In this document: positions 1 through 8,768 of the stretch, one piece after another
How positions within the stretch are numbered: position 1 is the stretch's first letter
How the letters are laid out: each line of letters begins with the position of its first letter
Assembly (NCBI RefSeq): GCF_004137795.1
Contig: NZ_NWTM01000001.1
Coordinates: 186,001-250,000, forward strand
Length of the DNA: 64,000 bases
DNA from: Pectobacterium zantedeschiae
Lineage (GTDB): Bacteria > Pseudomonadota > Gammaproteobacteria > Enterobacterales > Enterobacteriaceae
Direction of reading: 5' to 3'
Translations under genes and position numbers: made by a program
The notes under the pieces: model-generated
Told to the model about the DNA's origin: nothing
The model's input: only the letters and a program-made list of their open reading frames with translations
Database searches by the model: none

Positions 1-232
1 CGGTAGCAATCTGGCGTTTGGCTTCATCACGGCGTTGCCGGGCTTCAGATAGGGTAATTTCAGGATATACCCCAAGCGCCAGTGTTTTCTGTTTGCCGTC
101 GAAGCGGTATTGCAGACGCCAGTATTTTGAGCCATTAGGATGGACTATCAGATGCATCCCTTCACCATCGGTAAGTTTATAAGCCTTGTCTTCTGGTTTG
201 GCACTTCTGACTTTTACGTCGGTGAGTGGCAT
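1..232 (-). CDS. Tyrosine-type integrase, P4 family, 5' part only
   Basis: This is the N-terminal 77 residues of a second integrase; the gene runs off the left edge of the window. It starts at the ATG at 232 (protein begins MPLTDVKVRSAKPEDK). The visible part is the P4-type N-terminal arm-binding domain, with the landmarks KLTDGEGMHL, KYWRLQYR and LGVYPEISL-like, and lines up residue for residue with the start of the complete integrase at 29608-30822. The catalytic domain is outside the window. An attachment-like site lies about 170 bases upstream of its start, the same layout as at the right end, so it probably belongs to a tandem element entering from the left. Confidence 0.9.
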   Translation of the reverse strand, partial: MPLTDVKVRSAKPEDKAYKLTDGEGMHLIVHPNGSKYWRLQYRFDGKQKTLALGVYPEITLSEARQRRDEAKRQIAT

Positions 233-268
233 AGCAGATCTCCATATTGAGGTGTCGGCATACGCTGG

Positions 269-321
269 TTGTTGGTATAAGAATTCATTGAACGGGCTTG
301 TACCATCACTTATACCAACAA
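269..321. repeat. 13-bp perfect inverted repeat upstream of the left integrase
   Basis: The arms TTGTTGGTATAAG (269-281) and CTTATACCAACAA (309-321) are perfectly complementary across a 27-base spacer. They lie between the integrase start at 232 and the attachment-like region. The likely role, as a binding site for an integrase or excisionase or as an operator for the integrase promoter, is inferred from position only. Confidence 0.75.
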
Positions 322-345
322 ATCCTACTTGATGTACGTAGATGC

Positions 346-358
346 CGGTAGAGTCTGG
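346..358. repeat. Direct repeat CGGTAGAGTCTGG, left copy
   Basis: The 13-base word CGGTAGAGTCTGG occurs here and, identically, at 30975-30987, just outside the tRNA-Arg at the other end of the island. The shorter CGGTAGAG also occurs at 30911. In both places it lies between an integrase start and an attachment-like tRNA sequence. It is therefore part of a shared integrase-attachment cassette, perhaps a recombinase arm site. Confidence 0.7.
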
Positions 359-403
359 TTGACTGAAAACAGCGGATTTATAGCTAATTCACTGAAATTT
401 AGG

Positions 404-420
404 CCCCTACAGGATTCGAG
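404..420. other. Left attachment-like site (tRNA T-arm fragment)
   Basis: Read on the plus strand, CCCTACAGGATTCGA (405-419) matches CCCTACAGGGCTCGA of the tRNA-Arg 3' part (31007-31021) at 13 of 15 positions. P4-type integrases recombine within the 3' end of tRNA genes and leave such a copy at the far end of the island. The match is shorter and less perfect than a fresh duplication, so this may be a diverged copy or a site taken from a different tRNA. Confidence 0.5.
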
Positions 421-475
421 TTGGCCACGTATCTATATTGAAATAAAAGGATTTTCACCAGTTCGAAAAACGTAG

Positions 476-495
476 TGGCCCCCAAATGGGCCCCC
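476..495. repeat. Paired GGCCCCC motifs inside the left end
   Basis: Two copies of a C-rich motif, TGGCCCCC (476-483) and TGGGCCCCC (487-495), lie just inside the left attachment-like site. A similar pair, GAGCCCCC and AGGCCCCC, lies at 30855-30874 upstream of the right integrase in the same orientation. Short direct repeats placed like this at both ends are what one expects of integrase arm-binding sites. Confidence 0.55.
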
Positions 496-578
496 AAACC
501 TTTCTGGCTGGATTTTTTGCGGGTTATCCGCAGTAGGTGGTGGATTATATCCTGTTTTGGGGGAGGGAAGAATACAGC

Positions 579-977
579 TTATCGACTGACCCAGTTTTCC
601 ACACGTAGCCCAGGCACACGCTCAAATTCACGCACATTGTTCGTTACCAGTATCAAACCTGCGGACCGAGCATGACCCGCTAGCATGGCATCATACGGGC
701 CGATGGGTGTTCCTTGTTTTGCCAGCTCTGCACGAATTTGGCCGGTATGTACGGCAGCGTCAAAACCATAGTGCTGAACTTCCAGACGCGCAGAAAATCC
801 GTCAATCACGGCCAGATTCTTTTCTGGGTTTACCGATTTCTCCGCACCATAGATCAGTTCCATCAGCGTGATAGCACTGATAGCAAACTGCCCGTAATAA
901 CGGTGGAAAGCGTCCCTGACTTCCTGTTTGAGGACTAAATGTGGTGAATAGTGACAAATGAAGGAGTATATTATCAA
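579..977 (-). pseudogene. vapC-type PIN-domain toxin, truncated at the 5' end
   Basis: From about residue 17 this reading frame is a clear VapC: EVRDAFHRYYG, ISAITLMELIYGAE, HTGQIRAELA, GPYDAMLAGHA and VTNNVREFERVPGL. The PIN acidic residues in MELIYGAE and GPYDAMLAGHA are kept. The expected N-terminus with the first catalytic Asp (an MLDTN-like start) is missing and is replaced by unrelated sequence beginning near 929. No vapB antitoxin gene precedes it. It is therefore probably an inactive remnant cut when the adjoining locus at 1026 arrived. A functional protein starting at the upstream ATG is unlikely because the first metal-binding residue is gone. Confidence 0.75.
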
Positions 978-1025
978 TATTAAAATAAGTGATTGATATA
1001 TAAAAATAACTTCTTGAATGGTATC

Positions 1026-2396
1026 ATGATGAACCTAAAGCACTTTATCACGGAATATGATGAATCACTAAGTAGTGAATTGAGTATTGACCCGCTTGGA
1101 CAACTGATTGTTTGGTCTTCATTTGGGCAGCAGATTTTTTGCAACCGTATTAGTTCTGTAGCCAATGATGTTCGCCACTACACACTCAACCTGTTACATC
1201 ACTATGTTATTCGAAGTGTTCTCAACGGTGCAGAAGTCCAACTTGGAGCGGCATTGCTGAAAAAGTATGATGGTAAAAATGACGTAAAATTGAAACATGC
1301 CTGTTTAATTTTCTTGGAAAATATCTACACATTATCGATGTGTAACAGTCAAAATAAATCAGGAGTGGTCACTACGGGCGTGTTAGGTATTGTTAAAGCC
1401 CGAGACAAGTTCGCTAAATCAGATAATAACCCCAGGCTTGTTTTCGGCCATGATGCAGATTCCCAACTCCTGACCCAGCAGTTATTCCTCGGTACCAATG
1501 GTCGTTATAAAACACCGATGATGAACATGCATTTCTTCGATAATAAATATAACTATCATCTACCTGATGGGGGCTCTGCGTGGGCGCTAGCGGGGCATTT
1601 TATTCTGGATACGCCACATTTGAAAAAGCTCTTTCATATGTTGTGCACCTATTTACGTACTCAGTTAAGTGCACGGCGTCAGCATGAATTAACGATCCGC
1701 TTTTTCGATATTGATAGAAAACTCACGCAAGCTTATGTGCAGTCATTCCGTTCCGTAGCATTCGTCGGGCGCTATGCTAAGGATTTCTGGCTCAAAATGA
1801 CCCACATACAAGAAGGCGCTTCCGGCGTACTGTACGATGTGCTTGAACAAGAATCATCAACGCAAAAAATGACGGTGGAAGATATTTATCAACAGGCGCT
1901 AAATCGTTGCCACGATGTAGGTGACCGAGCGCTGTTGCAACACATTGTTCATGTTGAACCTTTGTTGGCGGGTATTGTGTTGCTCTTTTCCGGTCTGTTA
2001 CAGCGTAAAAAACAGACATTGGAAGATATGTGTCAATTCTGGGCAACGCGCGGATTGAATAAGGACACGCTACCTAAGTGTGCTGAGCGAGTTATTAGCG
2101 ATAAAACGCTGTTATCCGCACTCTCCGGTACTGCATACACGCGCTTAGAACAGCTAGTAAAAGTCGCAAAGGCCCCTTCAGTGACCGAACAAGTTACAGC
2201 ATTGCTGAAATACCACGAGGGCGTAATGCAAGGCCGTGGTCAGTTACCCTGGCTGACGCTGACCGGGGAGACGCTGACGTTGCAAGTGCCTGTCCGCGCG
2301 TTACACGTAGATCGCCGTAATGAGGATTGGGTCAACGACTATTATATCTCTCAGTTCCGCCATATGCTGCAAGGGTTGTGGGGGAAAGAGCAGTGA
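1026..2396 (+). CDS. Unrecognised protein, first gene of a helicase/PLD locus
   Basis: I do not recognise this protein of about 456 residues. It has no signal peptide or clear membrane segment, is rich in His, Gln and Leu, and shows no nucleotide-binding motif by eye. The start is uncertain: ATG codons lie at 1026 and 1029, a TTG at 993, and none has a strong ribosome site. Its stop overlaps the GTG start of the PLD-fold gene, and that gene overlaps the helicase, so the three are almost surely one transcript and one system. A role as specificity or adaptor subunit of a defence complex is inference from this context only. Confidence 0.75.
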   Translation: MMNLKHFITEYDESLSSELSIDPLGQLIVWSSFGQQIFCNRISSVANDVRHYTLNLLHHYVIRSVLNGAEVQLGAALLKKYDGKNDVKLKHACLIFLENIYTLSMCNSQNKSGVVTTGVLGIVKARDKFAKSDNNPRLVFGHDADSQLLTQQLFLGTNGRYKTPMMNMHFFDNKYNYHLPDGGSAWALAGHFILDTPHLKKLFHMLCTYLRTQLSARRQHELTIRFFDIDRKLTQAYVQSFRSVAFVGRYAKDFWLKMTHIQEGASGVLYDVLEQESSTQKMTVEDIYQQALNRCHDVGDRALLQHIVHVEPLLAGIVLLFSGLLQRKKQTLEDMCQFWATRGLNKDTLPKCAERVISDKTLLSALSGTAYTRLEQLVKVAKAPSVTEQVTALLKYHEGVMQGRGQLPWLTLTGETLTLQVPVRALHVDRRNEDWVNDYYISQFRHMLQGLWGKEQ

Positions 2397-4285
2397 AGTT
2401 AATCAATGAGTTTAAAGCGCAGTTAGCAACGCTGGGTGATATCAAACGTGTGTGGCTGACCAGCTTTACTATAAATATCGGTTTTATTGAAACGTATTTG
2501 CTGCCTGCTGTATTAGGGATAGATGAGCCGCCGAAGAATCGCAGAGAGTTTGAGCGTTTACAGTTTGAACTCATTCGCCAAGGGATTGATTTCAGAGTCT
2601 ACTGTGATCAGCGCTTGATAACGCAAGAGCAGCATAAGCGCACCTCAATTAATATCTTGCCTGTTTCTGTACGGCAGATTGCACCGCATCTTGATGCAAA
2701 AAACAGTCTTTTTCATCCCAAGGTAATTTATCTTGAAGATGTGAATGGCAACATGATCCTTGGCGCCGGGAGTGCGAACCTAACGCTCAGTGGTTGGGGA
2801 CGTAACCAGGAGGCGATGAACTTCCGGTATGTCAGCAATAACAAACAGTATCAGCAAGTTAAGTCATTTTTTACCGCAGTAGACCCCTTGACCGAACCCG
2901 ATTTGCGCGTTCGGCCTAAATTCTCGCACGCCGATCCTTACTGGAATTTTATTCATTCATTTTCCAAAAAAACGTTGCTGAAAGCGTTGGCAGAGGGCGA
3001 AAGCATCAAAACGCTCTCTGTCTGGTCACCCTATCTGGCGGCGGATCTGGCCGGGTTTATTGATACGGTGTCCCATGCGTTGGGTAACCCCGCGCTCAAG
3101 ATCACCCTGGTTCCCGATCTGGCCCAAGGGTATTTTTTGCGCACATCTGACAGCGAAGGTGTAGAGACATTACAAGAATCTGGGCGGCTATGTTTCTGTC
3201 ATAACCCGATTGAACGGGATGATCGCTCGGAGCTCACGCATGCCAAAGTGTGGTTGGCTACTGGTGAAACGTCGGCCAGATTGGCGATTGGCTCATGGAA
3301 CTTTACCTATCCTGGCTGTGGCAGTGTGAAAGTGGACAGTAAGGAAGAGACACACTGGAACATCGAAGCAGGCATTGTTCACCGTGTTCCAGTACGAACA
3401 AAGATTGCCGGAAAAGCGTTTGAGGACGTGGATTATGCCTTTGCCAGCGCGGAATTACTTGAGGAGGAAGGATTACAGCTTCCTGCCCAGTTGCCTTTTG
3501 ATTTGCAAGTGCGATTTTATTGGCGTTCCAGCCAATATGAGGTCCGTGGTGCGTGGTTTGATGGCAAACCCACAGAAGAGTACCAACTGAGATTGCCTGG
3601 TATCTCACAGCCCATCCTTTTGCGCTGGCGAGGAGGCTCACTGGTTGGGCTTCGCGCGTTAGCGGCTGAACAGCCGGATGATTTGTTAACGCAGCACTTT
3701 TACACCGTCAGTACACAAGGTGAGGCGGATTGGCAGGGGATTATTCACGAGGAGCAGCAGGAGTTTCGCCGTGTCAATGGATTTGATTCGCTGCACGATC
3801 TCTTGAATAGCTACATCGATGATGTGGACCCACAGGAGAATGATAGCGTACAGCTTCGTGAATTGTTTCGAGACGGTAATTCAGCAGAAGATGGACTTCC
3901 GACGAACCACTCATTCGCACATGCTAACGCCACCAGCTATTTTCGCCTGTTCTATGCGCTTGATAAACGCCGCCAACATTTGTTAACGCTGCAAAATGAC
4001 GATCAACTGCACTATTGGCTATTTACCTGTCCAGGTTGCTTGCTGGAACTGGTTGAAAAGGTACGTGAAACTCTGACGCAGCAACCCAGCATGATATTTG
4101 GCTGGTTTCTGGCACAAGAGGTACAAAACCTCTGTCAATTGGCGAAGAAACGCTACCGCAAAAAGAGTCTGGCCACCTCTCTCTGGCCGAAGCTGTCCAT
4201 TGACATTCCTGCCATTCCGGCGGAGGAAGAATCACGGAAGAAATACCTCACAGTGATTAAAAAGAGGTGTAAATATGAAGCTTGA
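2393..4285 (+). CDS. Phospholipase D-fold protein (probable nuclease) of a helicase/PLD locus
   Basis: The protein has two HKD-like motifs. The first, around residues 108-129, has H-P-K, an acidic residue and GAGSAN. The second, around 283-303, has H-A-K and IGSWN but lacks the acidic residue of the HxKx4D pattern. PLD-fold proteins in helicase-linked bacterial operons are usually nucleases rather than lipases. The start is the GTG at 2393, which overlaps the upstream stop (GTGA) and follows the good ribosome site GGGGGAAAGAG; the longer in-frame start at 2327 lies deep inside the previous gene. Its last codons overlap the helicase gene by 11 bases. The C-terminal third is not recognised. Confidence 0.85.
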   Translation: MKLINEFKAQLATLGDIKRVWLTSFTINIGFIETYLLPAVLGIDEPPKNRREFERLQFELIRQGIDFRVYCDQRLITQEQHKRTSINILPVSVRQIAPHLDAKNSLFHPKVIYLEDVNGNMILGAGSANLTLSGWGRNQEAMNFRYVSNNKQYQQVKSFFTAVDPLTEPDLRVRPKFSHADPYWNFIHSFSKKTLLKALAEGESIKTLSVWSPYLAADLAGFIDTVSHALGNPALKITLVPDLAQGYFLRTSDSEGVETLQESGRLCFCHNPIERDDRSELTHAKVWLATGETSARLAIGSWNFTYPGCGSVKVDSKEETHWNIEAGIVHRVPVRTKIAGKAFEDVDYAFASAELLEEEGLQLPAQLPFDLQVRFYWRSSQYEVRGAWFDGKPTEEYQLRLPGISQPILLRWRGGSLVGLRALAAEQPDDLLTQHFYTVSTQGEADWQGIIHEEQQEFRRVNGFDSLHDLLNSYIDDVDPQENDSVQLRELFRDGNSAEDGLPTNHSFAHANATSYFRLFYALDKRRQHLLTLQNDDQLHYWLFTCPGCLLELVEKVRETLTQQPSMIFGWFLAQEVQNLCQLAKKRYRKKSLATSLWPKLSIDIPAIPAEEESRKKYLTVIKKRCKYEA

Positions 4286-6992
4286 TAACTGGAAAACCAT
4301 AACACCATACTCTGTCGCAAAGAAAATGCGTTTTGATGCTTCTCAAGATGATTGGCAATATGACGCACAAGATTCATCGATGGCGGCTCGCCAGGCAGAA
4401 GGTGTTGCTGGGTTATGGAATATTCTGTCAAGACACGCTTTAGCGTTGTTGGCGGATGAGGTCGGGATGGGAAAAACCTATCAGGCGATAGGTGTGATAC
4501 TGCATTTGTGGCAGATAAAACCCGATGCAAAGATCCTGATCATGGCCCCTAATAAGGACATTTGTCTGCACTGGATACGCGAGTACAACATCTTTTTGCA
4601 ACGCCATTATCGGGGTAAGAACACGACTATTTGCAACGCCAAGAAAGAGCCCGTGCATGAAGCGCGAATGTTCACCAGGCTGTATGAACTGGAAAACGAT
4701 ATCCGCGAGTCGGCGGGGAATTTTTATCTGACGACAATCCACTCGCTGAGCGGCTTGGTTCCATTGGATAAAAAAGACAATGCGCTGGTAAACGCCGAGC
4801 GTTACGCTGCACAATTACATGCCAATATTAAAGCATCGCTTGGTGAGCAAGGATTTGATCTGATTGTTATTGATGAAGCGCACTATTTCCGTAATCGCGA
4901 TGGTCAATCTCAGCGTGCGGCGGCGGCCAAATATTTCTTTGGTGAGGACGATGAGCGACTTGGGCAAAGAACCCTGTTATTGAGCGCGACACCAAATCAC
5001 TCCTCATCGCGCAATGTGATGGATATTTTCAGTTACTTTACCCATCCCGAATCAGTCAGCCCAGACGGTGACGTCAAAACGCTATTAAAGACCTTTGCTA
5101 TTCGACGTTTGCGCAAAATGCAAGGACAAGGTATTACAAATAACAAATATAACTACCGTAATGAGCGGGTGACGGCCGCGAGTTTTGTTAGTAATCCGGA
5201 TGCCGAACTGTTTTTTGCGCTGTATCAGAAAGAACTGGTAAATGCGTTAGGTGCGAAAGGGGAAAATCGCCAATTCCAGTATGGTTACCTCGAAGGATTT
5301 GAATCAACGGGTACTGTTGCCAGAGAAGATAACGATACTGAAACGGAAAATGTGGACGAGATGGCAAAAGATGCTTTTCATCAGGCTCCTGACTCCGATT
5401 TGCTCGCTACACTGACGAAAGAATTTCAGGAGATCTATAAGCGTTTTCCGGATCACCCGAAATATGACACACTGGTGAAACAGTGTGTTCCCGAAAAACT
5501 CTTTGATTCGCAAGACTCGCTTTATTCCTATAAGCATCTGGTTTTTGTGCGTCGTATTCCCTCTGTGCGTGAAATCACCCAGCGCATAAACGCTAAATAT
5601 GATGAGTTGATGGCGAAAGAGATTATTGCAGCATGGGATGTACAATCGCCGGATAAAACGTTAGAAATGTGGCGTGGTTATGGTTGGTCGCGCAGGTATT
5701 TCAACCAATTTACGCAAGCGCTAACTGAGAAAATCCCGCAAGATGATCTAGTCGATGCCAATGATGTGCAAGAGAACCGGGAAAATGCTGAGCAACAACT
5801 TAATGAGCTGAAGCTTTCATCAAAAATAGCTGATCTGTTTGTGGCAAAAACAAGCGGTGTAAAACGAACCGATTGCACTAACGTCAGCTTGCGTTTTCGC
5901 CGACCGGAAAACTTGTTTTCGCTGTTTCTCGAGCCTGCGGCCGATTACCTCACCGCTGAATATCACACTTATTACCGAGTGGCTGAGCAACTGCGCGATA
6001 GTTTTGGTGATGCGGCGCAGGATTACCGGCGAAGTCAGTGGGTTGAGCGGCAGACCCCGTTAAACTCGGCCAATACAAAAGAGCGCCAATATAGCCAGCC
6101 ATTGAAAACAGCCTGGGGAATGATGTTTCCTCTGCTCCCTGAACACTGCCAGCAGCAGATCAAAAAATGGCACAGCACCAATCCGGCAATTGTAGAAAAT
6201 TTGGGCAATTATCTTAAAACCGGATATGTGTTTGCCAGTCCGGTTATGATTGAGTTGTACTGCTGGTATACACGCTTTAGCCGCAATAATACCGCCTTGG
6301 ATGTGCAAGAACGTTACCGGCATTTCACGGACAGTATTGCTGATAAATTGCCCGGATCTTTATTGCTACGCTATTTCATTAATGGCATTGAAACTTTCGA
6401 AGCAATGTGTGAAAAGATCACCGATCATGCGCTGACAGCGTGGACAATGCCGTGGCGCGAGTTAACCAGCCTCTCTAGCCCTGCATGGTATGCCAGTGGT
6501 GAAACGGATAACCGGCAACGTTTGATCCTTGGGTTTAACAGCCCCTTTTATCCCAACGTATTGGTGGCGACATCGGTGTTTCAGGAAGGCGTAAACCTGC
6601 ATTTGCAGTGCAACCAGGTTCATCACTATGGCATTGCGTGGACGCCGGGTGATAACGAGCAACGTGTGGGCCGAGTCGATCGTTTATTCGGACGCGTGAA
6701 CCATCTGCTAAAAGAGCAGGGGAGTACCGAGCTACGTATTCACTATCCCTATTTGGCGCAGTCACTGGATCAGGATCAACTTGCCGCATTTATCCAGCAC
6801 AAACGTAATTTTGAAACGAAACTGGATGCCTGCGATTTTGATCAGTTCAGCCGGGATATCAACCTTAAGGATGATATTGGCCGTTGGGAGGAGGCATTAC
6901 GTAAACCGCAAGCTGATCTTAAACCTGTTGATCCTTATCCAGTTTCTCTAGGAAGAAAACGAACATCCAGTAAGGATCATAATAGGGGTTAG
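4275..6992 (+). CDS. SNF2-like DEAH helicase/translocase
   Basis: This 905-residue superfamily 2 ATPase has Walker A DEVGMGKT (61-68), motif II IDEAH (about 199-203), motif III LLLSATP, a motif V-like VATSVFQEGVNLH and motif VI NEQRVGRVDR (about 793-802). The DEVGMGKT form and a long insertion between the RecA domains are typical of SNF2/RapA-like translocases in defence operons such as DISARM DrmD. No methyltransferase or DrmA/DrmB partner is present, so this is not DISARM. With the PLD-fold gene and the unknown first gene it forms a compact three-gene operon resembling, in outline, the helicase plus PLD defence systems. ATP-driven movement on DNA is expected from the family. Confidence 0.9.
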   Translation: MKLDNWKTITPYSVAKKMRFDASQDDWQYDAQDSSMAARQAEGVAGLWNILSRHALALLADEVGMGKTYQAIGVILHLWQIKPDAKILIMAPNKDICLHWIREYNIFLQRHYRGKNTTICNAKKEPVHEARMFTRLYELENDIRESAGNFYLTTIHSLSGLVPLDKKDNALVNAERYAAQLHANIKASLGEQGFDLIVIDEAHYFRNRDGQSQRAAAAKYFFGEDDERLGQRTLLLSATPNHSSSRNVMDIFSYFTHPESVSPDGDVKTLLKTFAIRRLRKMQGQGITNNKYNYRNERVTAASFVSNPDAELFFALYQKELVNALGAKGENRQFQYGYLEGFESTGTVAREDNDTETENVDEMAKDAFHQAPDSDLLATLTKEFQEIYKRFPDHPKYDTLVKQCVPEKLFDSQDSLYSYKHLVFVRRIPSVREITQRINAKYDELMAKEIIAAWDVQSPDKTLEMWRGYGWSRRYFNQFTQALTEKIPQDDLVDANDVQENRENAEQQLNELKLSSKIADLFVAKTSGVKRTDCTNVSLRFRRPENLFSLFLEPAADYLTAEYHTYYRVAEQLRDSFGDAAQDYRRSQWVERQTPLNSANTKERQYSQPLKTAWGMMFPLLPEHCQQQIKKWHSTNPAIVENLGNYLKTGYVFASPVMIELYCWYTRFSRNNTALDVQERYRHFTDSIADKLPGSLLLRYFINGIETFEAMCEKITDHALTAWTMPWRELTSLSSPAWYASGETDNRQRLILGFNSPFYPNVLVATSVFQEGVNLHLQCNQVHHYGIAWTPGDNEQRVGRVDRLFGRVNHLLKEQGSTELRIHYPYLAQSLDQDQLAAFIQHKRNFETKLDACDFDQFSRDINLKDDIGRWEEALRKPQADLKPVDPYPVSLGRKRTSSKDHNRG

Positions 6993-7052
6993 GTATTTTT
7001 AATAAAAATTAATTTGTTATATTAATTTTTATTTGTTGATTTATGGTGTTAA

Positions 7053-7886
7053 TTACTTTTTCGCCAACACCCCCGGATAATGTTTAGCTATAATATCGTT
7101 CATCTGATCGATCAAGTCAGGGCGTTTAAAGGTGAGATGCCCTGTGCCTTTCTGAAAGTAACGCACGCTAAAATACTCATCCTCGTATTCCTGCTGATGC
7201 GTATTATCGCGGATATGATCCATTAGCCGGATGGTGACATCGCCCCGATTGTCGGGGATCGGTTTGCCATCCAGCAGATACAGCATTCGTTCCAAATCAG
7301 CCAGTTGATCGCGTCTCCAGCCCCAGTTCAGACCAAAGCCCCAACGGTTGTAGGTCACCAGATTGTTGATAATGATTCTCTTGCCGAAGTAACAAGGGTG
7401 ATTGGTCTTGTAATCCCACGATAACCCTTTGAATACGTTAATCACACCTCGCTCAAATACTTCCCGCTTGCTCTGGTGAAGTTGCTCAAAGGTGCTGAGG
7501 ATATTGGCTTCGCTGATGGCCGGTAGCTCCCCCTGATCCAGATTCTTGTGCCACTGACTAGGCGCTTCGGCATCCATCAGCGACAACATGCCGGATTTCA
7601 GCATCAGGTCGCGCCAGATATTGCGATCCAGCGTGCGGGTGATGGATGGCATCGCCTTGTCAGGCGTTTCCGTTAGCCAGCAATCGTAGCGATGCCCTTG
7701 CTTCAGCCCCCAATCTTCGGCAGTGCCGCCACCGACAGTCGCCGTTAGCGTTGAGATCGCCCGTAGCTGATTGAGGAGTTGCTCTATCTGTTGCAGCGCG
7801 GTATCACGTCCGGTGACGATACGTTCGATATTGGTCGAGCAAATCAGCTCAGTGTGTTCGGTCAAAACCTCGGGTTCAATTTGCAT
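7053..7886 (-). CDS. DUF4942 domain protein
   Basis: The protein matches the DUF4942 family common in CP4-type islands, with features such as the region around RDIWRDLMLKSGM-like, GVINVFKGLSWDYKTNHP and FGKRIIINNLV. Its biochemical role is unknown; family members sit next to CbtA toxin genes, as here. The reading frame is open to 7940, but that start would lie inside a strong hairpin (7912-7941), so the ATG at 7886 (MQIEPEVL) or 7904 is more likely. It is the last gene of the minus-strand core module and faces the helicase gene, ending about 60 bases from it. Confidence 0.85.
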   Translation of the reverse strand: MQIEPEVLTEHTELICSTNIERIVTGRDTALQQIEQLLNQLRAISTLTATVGGGTAEDWGLKQGHRYDCWLTETPDKAMPSITRTLDRNIWRDLMLKSGMLSLMDAEAPSQWHKNLDQGELPAISEANILSTFEQLHQSKREVFERGVINVFKGLSWDYKTNHPCYFGKRIIINNLVTYNRWGFGLNWGWRRDQLADLERMLYLLDGKPIPDNRGDVTIRLMDHIRDNTHQQEYEDEYFSVRYFQKGTGHLTFKRPDLIDQMNDIIAKHYPGVLAKK

Positions 7887-7911
7887 AGTTTGTGATCCAT
7901 ACATAAAAGCA

Positions 7912-7941
7912 AATGCGCCAGCCGGTAAGGGCTGGCGCATT
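7912..7941 (-). terminator. 12-bp perfect hairpin before the DUF4942 gene
   Basis: AATGCGCCAGCC (7912-7923) pairs perfectly with GGCTGGCGCATT (7930-7941) across a 6-base loop. On the minus strand it is followed by TTGCTTTT and then the DUF4942 start. It can act as terminator or attenuator after cbtA. Confidence 0.65.
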
Positions 7942-8003
7942 ATGCATCGGGGAGAGAGATAAGTAGGTTTGGTGTGGTGTTACTGGAAAACAGCTCGGGA
8001 TCT

Positions 8004-8324
8004 TTATGCCTTAAGTAAGCCCGTTGCACGTCTGGCGCGAAGGATGTCGACAGTCGTGAGAAACGGTGATTGTTCCTGCCAGTTAAAGCCGTTGCGATCG
8101 ATGCGTACCAGTTCGTAACGCTCTACCAGAAAATTGACGGCATTGACCAACGTGATGCCAGCATCGATATGTTCCTGAATCACGTTTTCCTCACAGAACG
8201 GCGTGTCGTTCAGCGTCAGGCCGTAGTGCTTTTCCAGCAGGTAGGTCAGCAGTTGCTGCCAGACGGTTATAGGTGACGGACAGGATTGATCCTCCCGTAA
8301 CGGGATTGCAGGTGTTGTTTGCAT
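8004..8324 (-). CDS. cbtA: CbtA/YeeV-family toxin
   Basis: This 106-residue protein is a type IV toxin of the CbtA (YeeV, YkfI, YpjF) family. The family is known to inhibit cytoskeletal proteins FtsZ and MreB. The conserved stretches are seen: [16 protein letters not shown], the LNDTPF segment, [20 protein letters not shown] and a C-terminal [12 protein letters not shown]. It lies directly downstream of its antitoxin CbeA on the same strand, the standard order. It is slightly shorter than the E. coli members (about 124 residues) and looks intact. Confidence 0.95.
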   Translation of the reverse strand: MQTTPAIPLREDQSCPSPITVWQQLLTYLLEKHYGLTLNDTPFCEENVIQEHIDAGITLVNAVNFLVERYELVRIDRNGFNWQEQSPFLTTVDILRARRATGLLKA

Positions 8325-8392
8325 GGGAATACTCTCTACAGGTTAAGTCGATAAAATCAGAAAAATGCTCAGGATGGGAGAGAAATTGCAGG

Positions 8393-8728
8393 TTATTCTG
8401 CTGCTGCCGAAGAGGGATAGATAACAATATACACGTAGCCAAAGCTGCCCAACGTATCGGCTTCACAGGTCCATTCGTTGCAATGCAGCGTGATGCAGCC
8501 CTGCTGGCGGGGATTCAACTCACCCGAGCGCAGTTTTTGTTCCAACTGCTTAATCAGCTCAGGAAAACTCTGTTCCAGATTACGGGCTTCCGTTTTGCTG
8601 AACGTACCGACAATGCTGGCCCGGTCTGCCAGATAATGAAGATAGTGACCTTCCTGAACCAGCCTGGCTCCGAATTGCGGAGTGACGGCACGTTTTAGTC
8701 CCCATTCCGGGGAATCAGACAATGGCAT
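8393..8728 (-). CDS. cbeA: CbeA/YeeU-family antitoxin
   Basis: The protein of about 111 residues begins MPLSDSPEWGLKRAVTP and contains ARLVQEGHYLHYLADRAS and the Cys/Trp segment ITLHCNEWTCEADTLG, all typical of CbeA. In this type IV system the antitoxin does not bind the toxin but protects the FtsZ and MreB filaments. The ATG at 8728 is chosen because it has an AAGGAAG ribosome site and matches the family start; the frame runs on to 8845. It lies between radC-like and cbtA genes on the same strand. Confidence 0.93.
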   Translation of the reverse strand: MPLSDSPEWGLKRAVTPQFGARLVQEGHYLHYLADRASIVGTFSKTEARNLEQSFPELIKQLEQKLRSGELNPRQQGCITLHCNEWTCEADTLGSFGYVYIVIYPSSAAAE

Positions 8729-8768
8729 GATAGCTTCCTTATAAAAAACACGGTGGTAAATGTGGGCA

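Noticed and set aside
4275-6992. DISARM assignment for the helicase/PLD locus
   Set aside because: The SNF2-like helicase and PLD protein resemble DrmD and DrmC, but no DrmA, DrmB or methyltransferase gene is present.
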